Source: Fibrella aestuarina BUZ 2 | GTDB taxonomy: Bacteria > Bacteroidota > Bacteroidia > Cytophagales > Spirosomataceae | Assembly (NCBI RefSeq): GCF_000331105.1 | Contig: NC_020054.1 | Span: 2,574,813 to 2,638,812, forward strand | Length of the DNA: 64,000 nucleotides | Reading direction: 5' to 3' | Shown: piece after piece, positions 36,002 to 43,743 of the stretch | How the letters are laid out: each line of letters begins with the position of its first letter | How positions within the stretch are numbered: position 1 is the stretch's first letter | Position numbers and translations under genes: made by a program | The notes under the pieces: model-generated | What the model saw: the letters and a program-made list of their open reading frames with translations, nothing else | Told to the model about the DNA's origin: nothing | Databases searched by the model: none

Positions 36002-39000
36002 TCAGTTTGTAAACCGTTGACGCTGGTTTTCGACCGCCGTAATTTTTTGCTGATAAGCCGCCTCGAATGCCTGATAGTCGGCGGGCGTAGTGGCAAAGTT
36101 GAGCTTGACCAAGCCTTGCTCCGCGTAGTCGAACAGGCTTTGGTCGGCGCAGAGCAGCACGTAGCTTTTCAGCAGGGCGGGGTCGTTTTCGCTGACCGCC
36201 AACGCCCGTAGAACGGCATTATAGGCCGGTTTCACCTGCTTGTTGGTCCGTAGGAAATTAGCTGCTTCGGCAACAACGGCCGCGTTGGCGGGGGCCAACT
36301 GAAGCGCAGTCGTATAGGCTTGCTGAGCGTCGGGCAGGCGTTTGGCTTTGGCAAAGACCTGACCGCGTAGTGCGGCGATCAGGCCCTGATGCGCCGGAAC
36401 AAAAAACGTTTTTGCCAGCGAATCGGTCGCGGTTACTTTCTGCCGGAACGCCGCAATCTTCACCGCCGACAGGTTTTCCGTCGACCGGGCAAACGCCGAG
36501 AGCCCTTTGGGTTCCCCCATTTGGCTCAGGATCATCTGGGCGTAGAAATACTGCCGCGTCGCCAGGTACGTGTCGATCAGAAAGGCGCCGGCTACCGTTT
36601 TCAGATTGGTATCGCGGATGGTTTCCCAAACCCGGCCTCGGTTGGCGTCGTCGGGTCGGAACGATACGTAGAACGCTTTTTCCAGATCGGTTACCGGTTG
36701 TTTCTGGCCATACAGCGTTTCGGCGACGCCGCGCATCGTGGCATCCTGCCGGGTGGCCGTTTGCCAAAGGGGTTGAGCCGCCACCAGATTACCGGTTTTG
36801 GTCAGCGCCACCGCCCGATACAGCATCGACAGCGTGTCGAGCGAGTTGAGGGCAAATGTTTCGGCCGCCTGCCGGTTCAGGCCCTGTTCCAGTTCCAGCA
36901 GACCGAGTGTCGTGCGGTAAGCAGTGCGTTTGCGGGCGTCGTTTTCAGCCAGTTGGGTCAACAGGTCGAACGCTTCGGGGTGCTGATTCGCCTTATACCG
37001 CGCCAGCGCCGTGGCCAGCAGCAATTCGTCGGTGACCTCCTGATTGGCCGGGTTCAGCGCTGCCTGCTGAAGCTGGTTGACGAGGAGCGTATCGGGCCGG
37101 GGTGTGGCCAGCGCGTAATTATACAGGCTGGCAAATTGCCCGGCATCCAGCGCCTGCCCGGCTTTCAGGTTGGTGAGCCAACTGGGTACGTTGGGTACGT
37201 CCGACGAATCGCCAGCAGGGGTACGTTTCATGACCAGCCGGAGCGCCAGTGCGTTGGCCGTAAAAGCCGGGTCGGTGCGGGGTTCGATTTGTTGGGCCAG
37301 CGTGGAGTCGGCTGCCAGAATCTGCGGATTTTTGGCATAAACACCCATCAGATTGGCCAACGGCACGGCATCCTGGTTGGTCAGATCAACGGCCGATTGC
37401 AGGTAATAATAGGCCGAGTCGGCGATGGCCGTTTTGCCATACAGATAGCCCAGATTGGTCCGTAGCTCGCCACTGTTCGGAAACGCCCGAATGCCCCGTT
37501 GCAGGGTTTTGATGGCCTCGAAAAACAGGTTGGTTTGCCGATACGTATCGCTGAGGGCGGCGTAGGCCTGGGGTGAAGGCTGTTTTTGCAGCGACTGCGT
37601 CAGAAACTGGGCCGCCGTGGTCTGATCGTTTCGGAGGAGCGCCATCGACGCCAGGGCGTAGTTGGCCTTATGTTGCAGAAACTCATGCCCCAGCGATTGT
37701 TGGTAGAAGGTCTGGGCCAAGTCGGGCTGCTGTTCGGCCATATAGGCGTCGGCGATGGCCGACTCCAGTGCGGCCTGTCCCTGCCGGAACACAAAATAAT
37801 TGCCACCCGCCACCATGCCGACGATACCCACGATGCCCGCCAGTCGGAAAAGGGGCAGATCGGCCAGTCTGGCTTTGTATAACACCCGGTGAACGGGTAG
37901 CTGCTGCTGGTAGATGGGCCAGAAGTTCAGCGCCACGTAGAGCGTCATGCCGATGCCCATGGCAAAGTGGCTATACACGATGGCATCTTCGAAAACCTCG
38001 ATGAGTGGGTCGTTGGCTGTTGCGAAGGCATAGGCTATCGTGAGCAGCGTCAGTGTGGCCCCGCCGAGGTAGATACCCGCGCCCGCGTTAGCAAACGATA
38101 CGCGCTCCTGTTGATCGAGCAACCGACGAAACCCCCAGACGCCCAGCCCAATCGACACGATGATGATAAGGAACGGGCTGATCGTCAGGATATCCCAGTC
38201 GATGGTGCGCGTATTTTTAAGCCAGATCAGGAGGAGGTTGACCAGATACAGGACGCTGATCAACAGGAAATTGTACAAGCCCAACGGTTTGTCGGACCCA
38301 ACGGAGGCGTCGGAGCGGCGTACGCTCGTTAGCCAGACCATCGCGGCGATCGGCTCGATCGCGATCAGGACGATAAACGAAATGCTCAGGACGAGCAGGC
38401 CCGGTAATGCGTAGCTGACCAGCAGTTGCGCTGGGTACGTTGCTCCGGCCACGCTACCGATGCCGAGGGCCGTTAGGCCGATCAGGCCCAGAAATACGCC
38501 TGTGCGAATGGCGAAGGAAGTACCAGTCCGGAAGGCGTGAAAATAATAGCTGGTTCCCCCGAAGGTGATTGTCAGGATGAGGAACAGCCACTTGCCCAGG
38601 AAACCCGGCAGCGTCAGAATGTCGAAGCGGCAAACGGCAAGAAACAGGATAAACAGACCCATGCTGATCCGGTACAGGAGCGTGGGGAGCCGACAGACGC
38701 CCGCCAATAACAACGCCATGGCCCCGCACAACCCAACGAGGGTGCCGGTAGCTACGAGCGGGTACACCTGCATGGGCGAGGCCATAAACTGCCCCATGAC
38801 GGCCTGCACCTGCCCCGGTATGGGGTATGTGAGCAGGCCATCCGTTACGGTGTAGAGCGAGGTGGGCAGGCCAACGAGTTCACTCAGTACCTGCCATCGG
38901 ACCACGTTAGTCAAGCCCCGATACCAGGTGAACCCAAACCAGCCAAGAGACAAGAGTAATACCCCCAACCCGGTCAGGTACGTTAGCCGGTTGGGTAAAG

Positions 39001-39028
39001 TCCAGTTCTTCCAGAAAATCAATGACAT
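36002..39028 (-). CDS. Large membrane protein with C-terminal TPR region
   Basis: A 1008-residue protein. Residues 1-430 hold about eleven hydrophobic helices (for instance LTYLTGLGVLLLSLGWFGF and LLISVLYLVNLLLIWL). Residues 430-1008 are helical repeats of TPR type (AQTFYQQSLGHEFLQHKANYA; SGELRTNLGYLYGKTAIADSAYYY, here abbreviated by position near 535; PDAQQAYTTALQLAPANAAVV). No catalytic motif is visible. The layout suggests an inner-membrane platform with a soluble protein-binding scaffold, as in some glycan or gliding/secretion systems of Bacteroidota, but no specific family is recognised. Followed by the ABC ATPase on the same strand. Confidence 0.8.
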   Translation of the reverse strand: MSLIFWKNWTLPNRLTYLTGLGVLLLSLGWFGFTWYRGLTNVVRWQVLSELVGLPTSLYTVTDGLLTYPIPGQVQAVMGQFMASPMQVYPLVATGTLVGLCGAMALLLAGVCRLPTLLYRISMGLFILFLAVCRFDILTLPGFLGKWLFLILTITFGGTSYYFHAFRTGTSFAIRTGVFLGLIGLTALGIGSVAGATYPAQLLVSYALPGLLVLSISFIVLIAIEPIAAMVWLTSVRRSDASVGSDKPLGLYNFLLISVLYLVNLLLIWLKNTRTIDWDILTISPFLIIIVSIGLGVWGFRRLLDQQERVSFANAGAGIYLGGATLTLLTIAYAFATANDPLIEVFEDAIVYSHFAMGIGMTLYVALNFWPIYQQQLPVHRVLYKARLADLPLFRLAGIVGIVGMVAGGNYFVFRQGQAALESAIADAYMAEQQPDLAQTFYQQSLGHEFLQHKANYALASMALLRNDQTTAAQFLTQSLQKQPSPQAYAALSDTYRQTNLFFEAIKTLQRGIRAFPNSGELRTNLGYLYGKTAIADSAYYYLQSAVDLTNQDAVPLANLMGVYAKNPQILAADSTLAQQIEPRTDPAFTANALALRLVMKRTPAGDSSDVPNVPSWLTNLKAGQALDAGQFASLYNYALATPRPDTLLVNQLQQAALNPANQEVTDELLLATALARYKANQHPEAFDLLTQLAENDARKRTAYRTTLGLLELEQGLNRQAAETFALNSLDTLSMLYRAVALTKTGNLVAAQPLWQTATRQDATMRGVAETLYGQKQPVTDLEKAFYVSFRPDDANRGRVWETIRDTNLKTVAGAFLIDTYLATRQYFYAQMILSQMGEPKGLSAFARSTENLSAVKIAAFRQKVTATDSLAKTFFVPAHQGLIAALRGQVFAKAKRLPDAQQAYTTALQLAPANAAVVAEAANFLRTNKQVKPAYNAVLRALAVSENDPALLKSYVLLCADQSLFDYAEQGLVKLNFATTPADYQAFEAAYQQKITAVENQRQRFTN

Positions 39029-39080
39029 ACACTATGAACGAAACTGACAATAAAAATCGTAAACGTCGTTTGGGTTATAA

Positions 39081-39115
39081 ACACAAAAAGCACTGACCAG
39101 CAGTGCTTTTTGTGT
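39081..39115 (-). terminator. Terminator after tRNA-Leu (works both ways)
   Basis: ACACAAAAAGCACTG and CAGTGCTTTTTGTGT pair around a 5-base loop. A on one side and T on the other allow termination in both directions; on the minus strand it ends the tRNA-Gly/tRNA-Leu transcript. Confidence 0.85.
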
Positions 39116-39124
39116 ATTGAAATG

Positions 39125-39211
39125 TACCGGGAGCGGGGATCGAACCCGCACGAGCTTTTACGGCTCACAGGATTTTAAGTCCTGCGCGTCTACCTATTCC
39201 GCCATCCCGGC
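39125..39211 (-). tRNA. tRNA-Leu (anticodon TAA)
   Basis: 87-base minus-strand tRNA with a full cloverleaf: acceptor GCCGGGA with TCCCGGT, D-arm GGCGGAATAGGTAGAC, anticodon loop ACTTAAAAT reading TAA, a long class II variable arm (GAGCCGTAAAAGCTC) and T-loop GGTTCGATCCC. The long variable arm confirms Leu. CCA is not encoded. Confidence 0.95.
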
Positions 39212-39250
39212 AAGTCAACGAATAGGGGTTCAGTCTGAACCACCTGATAC

Positions 39251-39275
39251 AAAAAAAGCACCGGGGTTCGGTGCC
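39251..39275 (-). terminator. Hairpin with U-run between the tRNA genes
   Basis: On the minus strand GCACCG AACCC CGGTGC followed by seven T. It lies just after tRNA-Gly and before tRNA-Leu, so part of the transcripts may stop here, or it marks a processing site. Confidence 0.7.
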
Positions 39276-39285
39276 ATTTCTGTGG

Positions 39286-39358
39286 AGCGAAAGACGGGGT
39301 TCGAACCCGCGACCTCGACCTTGGCAAGGTCGCGCTCTACCAGCTGAGCTACTTTCGC
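39286..39358 (-). tRNA. tRNA-Gly (anticodon GCC)
   Basis: 73-base minus-strand tRNA: acceptor GCGAAAG with CTTTCGC, D-arm GCTCAGCTGGTAGAGC, anticodon loop CTTGCCAAG reading GCC, T-arm GCGGGTTCGAACCCCGT. CCA not encoded. It is the first gene after a consensus promoter on the minus strand. Confidence 0.96.
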
Positions 39359-39401
39359 GTTTTTCGTTGTTGGCTTGTGGCCGTCAGCGATTTTGATGAT
39401 G

Positions 39402-39432
39402 CAAAAGTAGGGGGTTTCGCAGCGTTTGTCAA
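39402..39432 (-). promoter_or_regulatory. Consensus Bacteroidota promoter of the tRNA unit
   Basis: On the minus strand TTG (39432-39430), a 20-base spacer and TACTTTTG (39409-39402), 44 bases upstream of tRNA-Gly. Both elements and the spacing fit the TTG-N19-21-TAnnTTTG consensus. It is the best promoter match in the window. Confidence 0.75.
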
Positions 39433-39549
39433 GAGGCTGGGCGAAAAAAGCGGCTAAAAAAAGTAGACCGTGTTGGTAAGTGGCTCATTCCGAAAGCACT
39501 ATTTTAGAAAAAAAACGAGGGCAGCCGTCCCGAAAAAGGTTAAACCACC

Positions 39550-40395
39550 TCATTTTTGAAGGCGATACGCAAGGCCTACCGACAAGGCTCCCCATGCATC
39601 GAGACTATTACCACTCGGGATGGGCCCGAAGATATCACCACCGTTGAGGGTCTTGATCGTACTGTTGTCATGGTCGAAAGTAGCGTCGAGTTTGTCGGTA
39701 TGAACGACGTTGTAGCGTAGGTCGACTGTCAGGCTCAGGCTGCGGGAAAGAGGCGCACAGTATCGCAGCCCAAGCGGAACCACAACTTCGTGCGTTTGGG
39801 TTACGCCCGCTACGCCTTTGGCCGTATAATTATCACTAGCCGTGCGGTGGCTGCCGGGGCCATTGGTCAGCCGTTGAACGGAGCCGTCACTGAGCGAATA
39901 GGCGGTGGCATTGAAGAAAATCAGGCCGTAGGTGAGGTAAACCGACAAATGGTTGCGCGCCTGCTCAGGCCGTTGTTGCCGGGTTTTGCGGTTGATCAGT
40001 TCCGACAAATTCACCGAAGCCCCAATGCTAGCCTGGGTAAAGCGGGTTTGCGCCTGGGTGTTGTAAAAAGCCTGCTGTTGCGCGCCCAGTGTTCCCAGAT
40101 CGCCCAGCAGTTGAAAACCAAAGGTGCGACTGATGGGGTAGGTCAGCGTGACACCGACGGCGGGCTTGAGATCAGGTGATGACAAATCGCCAAAAAGTTG
40201 GGTGACACCCACTGCCACGCCAACCTGTAGGGTATGAGTCTCCATCGGCCTTGGGTGAGCCAGTGTGTCGGTTGGATGGTCAGGTGAAGCTAACGGCGGA
40301 ACGGACGTGGCCAAACTTGCTGTACAGGTCGTCAGGCAGACGGCAAGTAGCGATAGGGAGGTAGCGTTTCGAACGGAAGGTAGGGATATAGTCAT
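39550..40395 (-). CDS. Outer-membrane beta-barrel-like hypothetical protein
   Basis: A 281-residue exported protein: hydrophobic signal segment (about residues 12-28, TSLSLLAVCLTTCTASLA), then alternating hydrophobic/polar strands typical of small porin-like barrels (THTLQVGVAVGVTQLFG, FGFQLLGDLGTLGAQ, LSLTVDLRYNVVHTDKLDA, ALSVGLAYRLQK). No catalytic or peptidoglycan-binding motif. ATG 40395 is chosen over GTG 40407. It is divergent from the DUF4097 gene, sharing an upstream region with a TGTCCG palindrome, so the two may be co-regulated. Confidence 0.75.
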   Translation of the reverse strand: MTISLPSVRNATSLSLLAVCLTTCTASLATSVPPLASPDHPTDTLAHPRPMETHTLQVGVAVGVTQLFGDLSSPDLKPAVGVTLTYPISRTFGFQLLGDLGTLGAQQQAFYNTQAQTRFTQASIGASVNLSELINRKTRQQRPEQARNHLSVYLTYGLIFFNATAYSLSDGSVQRLTNGPGSHRTASDNYTAKGVAGVTQTHEVVVPLGLRYCAPLSRSLSLTVDLRYNVVHTDKLDATFDHDNSTIKTLNGGDIFGPIPSGNSLDAWGALSVGLAYRLQK

Positions 40396-40440
40396 ACAAA
40401 TTATCACTGGTTGATCTGTTGTATAGTGCAGGTAAGACGA

Positions 40441-40476
40441 TGTCCGTATATGAAAGTAACTGTCCGTATGCGGACA
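40441..40476. promoter_or_regulatory. Candidate operator, TGTCCG-N4-CGGACA with an upstream half-site
   Basis: TGTCCGTATGCGGACA (40461-40476) is a 6+4+6 palindrome. TGTCCGTAT recurs exactly 20 bases upstream (40441), on the same face of the helix, with a decayed second half. It lies between the divergent beta-barrel and DUF4097 genes. A related palindrome lies at 41752-41767. Confidence 0.55.
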
Positions 40477-40627
40477 TGTAAGTGATTTTAGCTTGTTGAT
40501 AATCAGTAGTTTATTGGTTTGGCGTGCCTGTTGTTCTGTGCTTGGTACAGCATTTTATGGTAGATGACGCAACGGTTGTTGTCGACGCTGCATCTTTTCA
40601 ATGAACGCATCCCAAACGCATAGTCCC

Positions 40628-41707
40628 ATGAGCCTTTTACGCACATTCCTATTGTTGACGACGACGCTAACAGCAGCGATCCTGCTCTCAGTAGCCTGTT
40701 CACCAGCGATCTCGGGCATATTGACCGACGACCGCGACTCGAAACCCTACAAAACACAGACATTCACGGGCATCAATGCCGTTCGTGCCCAAACATCGGG
40801 TGGCAGCCTGACCGTCGAAGGCGGTAATGGGGCTGAAGCACGCCTGGAAATGTACGTACGCAGCAGCAACTGGAATGGCCGCGACGAACTGAGCCGCGAG
40901 GAGATTGAAGACCGGCTGAGGGATTACGAAATCAACATCCGGCAGGATGGGGGCACACTGGTGGCCACCGCCAAATCGAAACGAGACGGCAGCTGGTGGA
41001 ATAACCGGAATGCCCTGAGCATCAGCTTTAAGTTTTTTACCCCGCGCCGCGTCAATACCGACCTTAACACCTCAGGTGGTAGTATCCAGATCAGCCACCT
41101 CGATGGGAAACAGCGCTTCGAGACGTCGGGCGGGAGCCTGCGGCTGGTTGATCTGAAGGGCGACATTGCCGGGCGGACGTCGGGCGGCAGCATTAAACTG
41201 GATGGCTGCCGGGAGCGGGTCGACGTCGAAACGTCGGGCGGGAGCATCGAAGCGAGCAACTCAAATGGCAACCTGACGCTTGAAACGTCGGGTGGGAGCC
41301 TGCGGCTGATGGGCCTGAACGGGATGATCAAGGCGCGGACCTCGGGCGGTAGCATCAACGGCGATCAGATCGATGGTGAACTGCAAACGAGCACCTCGGG
41401 CGGCAGCATCCGGATCCGGAATATGGCCGGCAGCATCGACGCCAACACGTCGGGTGGTAGCGTTGAGGTGAACCTCACCCGCGTCGATAAATTCGTGACG
41501 CTGGGTACGTCGGCCGGGAGCGTGCGTGTGCAGATGCCGATGAACAAAGGCATGGACCTTGAGCTCGACGGCAACCGGGTGAGCGCCCCATTGAGCAATT
41601 TCAGCGGTACGGCCGACAAAGACCGGATCGTGGGCAAGATCAACGGTGGTGGTATTCCCGTTAAGCTGACTGCCTCGGCCGGCAACGTGTATCTGAATCA
41701 GAATTAA
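40628..41707 (+). CDS. DUF4097-family beta-helix lipoprotein
   Basis: A 359-residue lipoprotein: signal peptide with lipobox LLSVACS, then a DUF4097-type right-handed beta-structure. From about residue 155 the segment TSGGS recurs nine times at intervals near 19 residues (TSGGSIQ, TSGGSLR, TSGGSIK and so on), ending with TSAGSV; each is one coil of the predicted helix. Members are widespread in Bacteroidota, often near membrane-stress operons, and of unknown function. ATG 40628 gives the lipoprotein signal; an ATG at 40601 would add nine residues. Flanked on both sides by TGTCCG palindromes and ended by a terminator. Confidence 0.88.
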   Translation: MSLLRTFLLLTTTLTAAILLSVACSPAISGILTDDRDSKPYKTQTFTGINAVRAQTSGGSLTVEGGNGAEARLEMYVRSSNWNGRDELSREEIEDRLRDYEINIRQDGGTLVATAKSKRDGSWWNNRNALSISFKFFTPRRVNTDLNTSGGSIQISHLDGKQRFETSGGSLRLVDLKGDIAGRTSGGSIKLDGCRERVDVETSGGSIEASNSNGNLTLETSGGSLRLMGLNGMIKARTSGGSINGDQIDGELQTSTSGGSIRIRNMAGSIDANTSGGSVEVNLTRVDKFVTLGTSAGSVRVQMPMNKGMDLELDGNRVSAPLSNFSGTADKDRIVGKINGGGIPVKLTASAGNVYLNQN

Positions 41708-41740
41708 GCGGGAAATGAGTCGGTGCCACAAACGCCGATT

Positions 41741-41767
41741 TGTCCGCCCGCTGTCCGAATGCGGACG
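41741..41767. promoter_or_regulatory. Second TGTCCG palindrome
   Basis: TGTCCGAATGCGGACG (41752-41767) matches the 40461 palindrome at 13 of 16 positions with both half-sites kept, and is preceded by a half-site TGTCCG at 41741. It lies after the DUF4097 stop and before its terminator, an odd place for an operator. Confidence 0.45.
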
Positions 41768-41778
41768 AGTAGCTAGCC

Positions 41779-41814
41779 AAAAAAGCCCTGAATCGCTTGA
41801 TTTAGGGCTTTTTT
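41779..41814 (+). terminator. Rho-independent terminator after the DUF4097 gene
   Basis: AAAAAAGCCCT pairs with AGGGCTTTTTT across a 14-base loop; A-run before and T-run after allow both directions. Confidence 0.92.
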
Positions 41815-41888
41815 GTGTTGTGGCACACCGATTGAACCTAGCTTTATGGCGTCAAACTTGTAACAGGACATTAAGGTCGAGTTGCAGA

Positions 41889-42026
41889 ATGATGAAAAAC
41901 GATGATCTGGATGAATTCAGTTATTGGATCAACCAAAACCAGATCGGGAGTGGGGCTGGCTTCGGTTTCGTTTACCATCGTTTCTGGGAGTGGTTCCAGC
42001 TTGATTTTTTTCCGCTGGTACTATAA
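41889..42026 (+). CDS. Possible small protein in the gap before the ABC ATPase gene
   Basis: The 357-base gap 41815-42171 holds one open frame of 45 residues from ATG 41889 (MMKNDDLDEFSYWINQNQ and an aromatic-rich tail WEWFQLDFFPLVL). No domain recognised, no promoter seen, and it could be a chance frame. Nothing else is supported in this gap. Confidence 0.25.
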   Translation: MMKNDDLDEFSYWINQNQIGSGAGFGFVYHRFWEWFQLDFFPLVL

Positions 42027-42171
42027 CGTTCCCAAACCGGTGGTGAGCCTGGCAATAATACGCTGATGATCCCGGGGTGCATACGTACCCTATCTTCATG
42101 GAGAAGCAACGGGCCGTCAACCTTCGGATGATACATTCTTTTGCAGTTAACCTTATTAAAGATAACCGATT

Positions 42172-42855
42172 ATGATTCAACTCTCGAACGTCGCCAAGTA
42201 CTACCCCGCCGGGTTTGGCCGGACGTATGTGCTACGGAATATCAACCTGACCATCAACGAAGGGGAGTTTGTGAGCATTATGGGGCCGAGCGGATCGGGC
42301 AAGAGTACGTTGTTGCACATTTTGGGTTTGCTAGAAGAGCCTTCCGAGGGCGAATACCGATTCCTGGATCAGCCCGTGCAGAAACTGTCGGAGAAGCGCC
42401 GCACCGAATTGCACCGCAGCCACATCGGCTTTGTCTTTCAGGCCTACCACCTTATCGATGAACTGACCGTCTACGAAAACATCGAAACGCCGCTTCTGTA
42501 CAAAGGCATGTCGGGCAACGAGCGCAAGAGCCGCGTGGCCGATGTGCTGGACCGGTTCAACATCGTGGCCAAGAAAGACCTGTTCCCTAGCCAGCTATCG
42601 GGCGGGCAGCAGCAACTAGTGGGCGTGGCGCGGGCCATTGTCGCGCAGCCGAAGGTCATCTTTGCCGACGAACCCACCGGCAACCTGCACTCGGCGCAGG
42701 CCATCGAGATCATGGAGTTGTTTCGCGAACTGAACCAGAAAGACGGCGTCACGATCGTGCAGGTGACCCACTCCGAAGCCAACGCCGAGTACGGGAGCCG
42801 CATTGTACGGCTGAAAGACGGCTGGCTCGAACCGGAAGCGGCCCCAGCGGTGTAA
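42172..42855 (+). CDS. ABC transporter ATP-binding protein (MacB/LolD type)
   Basis: A 227-residue ATPase: Walker [11 protein letters not shown]-loop GFVFQAYHLIDELT, signature LSGGQQQLVG, Walker [13 protein letters not shown]-loop QVTHSEANAEYG. It belongs to the same group as the gene at 35172-35888; the usual GNLDS reads GNLHS here. TolC and MacA-like genes lie just downstream beyond an opposing aminotransferase gene, which suggests a MacAB-TolC-type efflux system, but no FtsX/MacB permease gene is present nearby. Confidence 0.9.
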   Translation: MIQLSNVAKYYPAGFGRTYVLRNINLTINEGEFVSIMGPSGSGKSTLLHILGLLEEPSEGEYRFLDQPVQKLSEKRRTELHRSHIGFVFQAYHLIDELTVYENIETPLLYKGMSGNERKSRVADVLDRFNIVAKKDLFPSQLSGGQQQLVGVARAIVAQPKVIFADEPTGNLHSAQAIEIMELFRELNQKDGVTIVQVTHSEANAEYGSRIVRLKDGWLEPEAAPAV

Positions 42856-42872
42856 ATCAAACCTTACCGGTT

Positions 42873-43673
42873 TTAAACGGGGGCGCCCAGCCCTATAAGG
42901 TGTAAGAGCGGCGTAATCGCATCGGCCGACGTACCCCCGAACGTCTGGATGCCGTTGACGTTGGCACAAAAAACCGCGTCGGCTGTAGCCAGGGTTTCGG
43001 GGGCGTACAACCCTTCTTCCACGACCTGGGTACGTAGCAACTGCCGACGCAGGATACCGTCGATGCAGCCGGTGTCGAGGCTGGGCGTAAACCACTGGCC
43101 GTTGTGCCGCCAGAACACCGACGAGGCCATGCACTCGGCCACGTGGCCGGCTGTGTCGAGTAGGATAACGTCGTCATAGCCGTGTTGCTGCCTGTGCAGG
43201 CCCGCCAGCACGTAGGGCAACGCGTTGAGGGTTTTGAACCGGGATACCGGTGACGAGACCAGCCGAACAGCGGTGAAGAAACCGAGATGGGCTTTCGCCG
43301 TGACGGTAAATGGGGAGGTGGGTTGCGCCGTCAGCAGCCAGTTGGCCGCTCGGGTCGTAGGCGTATACAGGCCGCCGGTTTGCCGCCACACCTGCAACTT
43401 GATACGGGCCGACCCATCGGCCAATTCGTTCTGATGGATCAGAGCCATCACCTGCTCATGCAGGGTGTCGCTGTCGAACTGGGTGGGTACGTTGAGTTGA
43501 AGTGCGGCCATGCCCTGCCGGAGGCGATCGTAGTGGTCGGGCCAGAACCAAACGCGATTTTTTTCGTAGCGAATGGTTTCAAACAGCCCGTCGCCATACT
43601 GGAAAGCCCGGTCGGTTGGCGGGGTCATCCAGTGGCTTGCCGGAAGTACATCCGAGTTATAAACCAGATTCAT
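42873..43673 (-). CDS. Class IV aminotransferase (PabC / branched-chain type)
   Basis: A 266-residue PLP enzyme, fold type IV. The PLP Lys is in SRFKTLNALPYV, the Glu in VAECMASSVFW, and YGDGLFETIRY near the N-terminus is the family opening. It is either a 4-amino-4-deoxychorismate lyase (folate synthesis) or a branched-chain/D-amino acid transaminase; sequence alone does not decide, although length and GLFETIR favour the PabC side. ATG 43673 begins MNLVYNSDVLP; a longer frame exists to 43757 but overlaps the divergent tolC gene. Inserted on the opposite strand between the ABC ATPase and tolC. Confidence 0.85.
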   Translation of the reverse strand: MNLVYNSDVLPASHWMTPPTDRAFQYGDGLFETIRYEKNRVWFWPDHYDRLRQGMAALQLNVPTQFDSDTLHEQVMALIHQNELADGSARIKLQVWRQTGGLYTPTTRAANWLLTAQPTSPFTVTAKAHLGFFTAVRLVSSPVSRFKTLNALPYVLAGLHRQQHGYDDVILLDTAGHVAECMASSVFWRHNGQWFTPSLDTGCIDGILRRQLLRTQVVEEGLYAPETLATADAVFCANVNGIQTFGGTSADAITPLLHLIGLGAPV

Positions 43674-43743
43674 GGCGGAAATTAGCCGTTTATCCCAAAA
43701 CGGTGGTTGCCGCTTCAAGTACCTTTTAACATTGACCTTAGAA

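Noticed and set aside
40750..41500. Possible CRISPR-like or tandem DNA array in the DUF4097 gene
   Set aside because: The repeated unit is a protein motif (TSGGS) with variable codons and no constant spacer structure; it encodes beta-helix coils.
41929..42180. 83-codon minus-strand frame before the ABC ATPase gene
   Set aside because: No start context or domain, and it overlaps the ATPase start.
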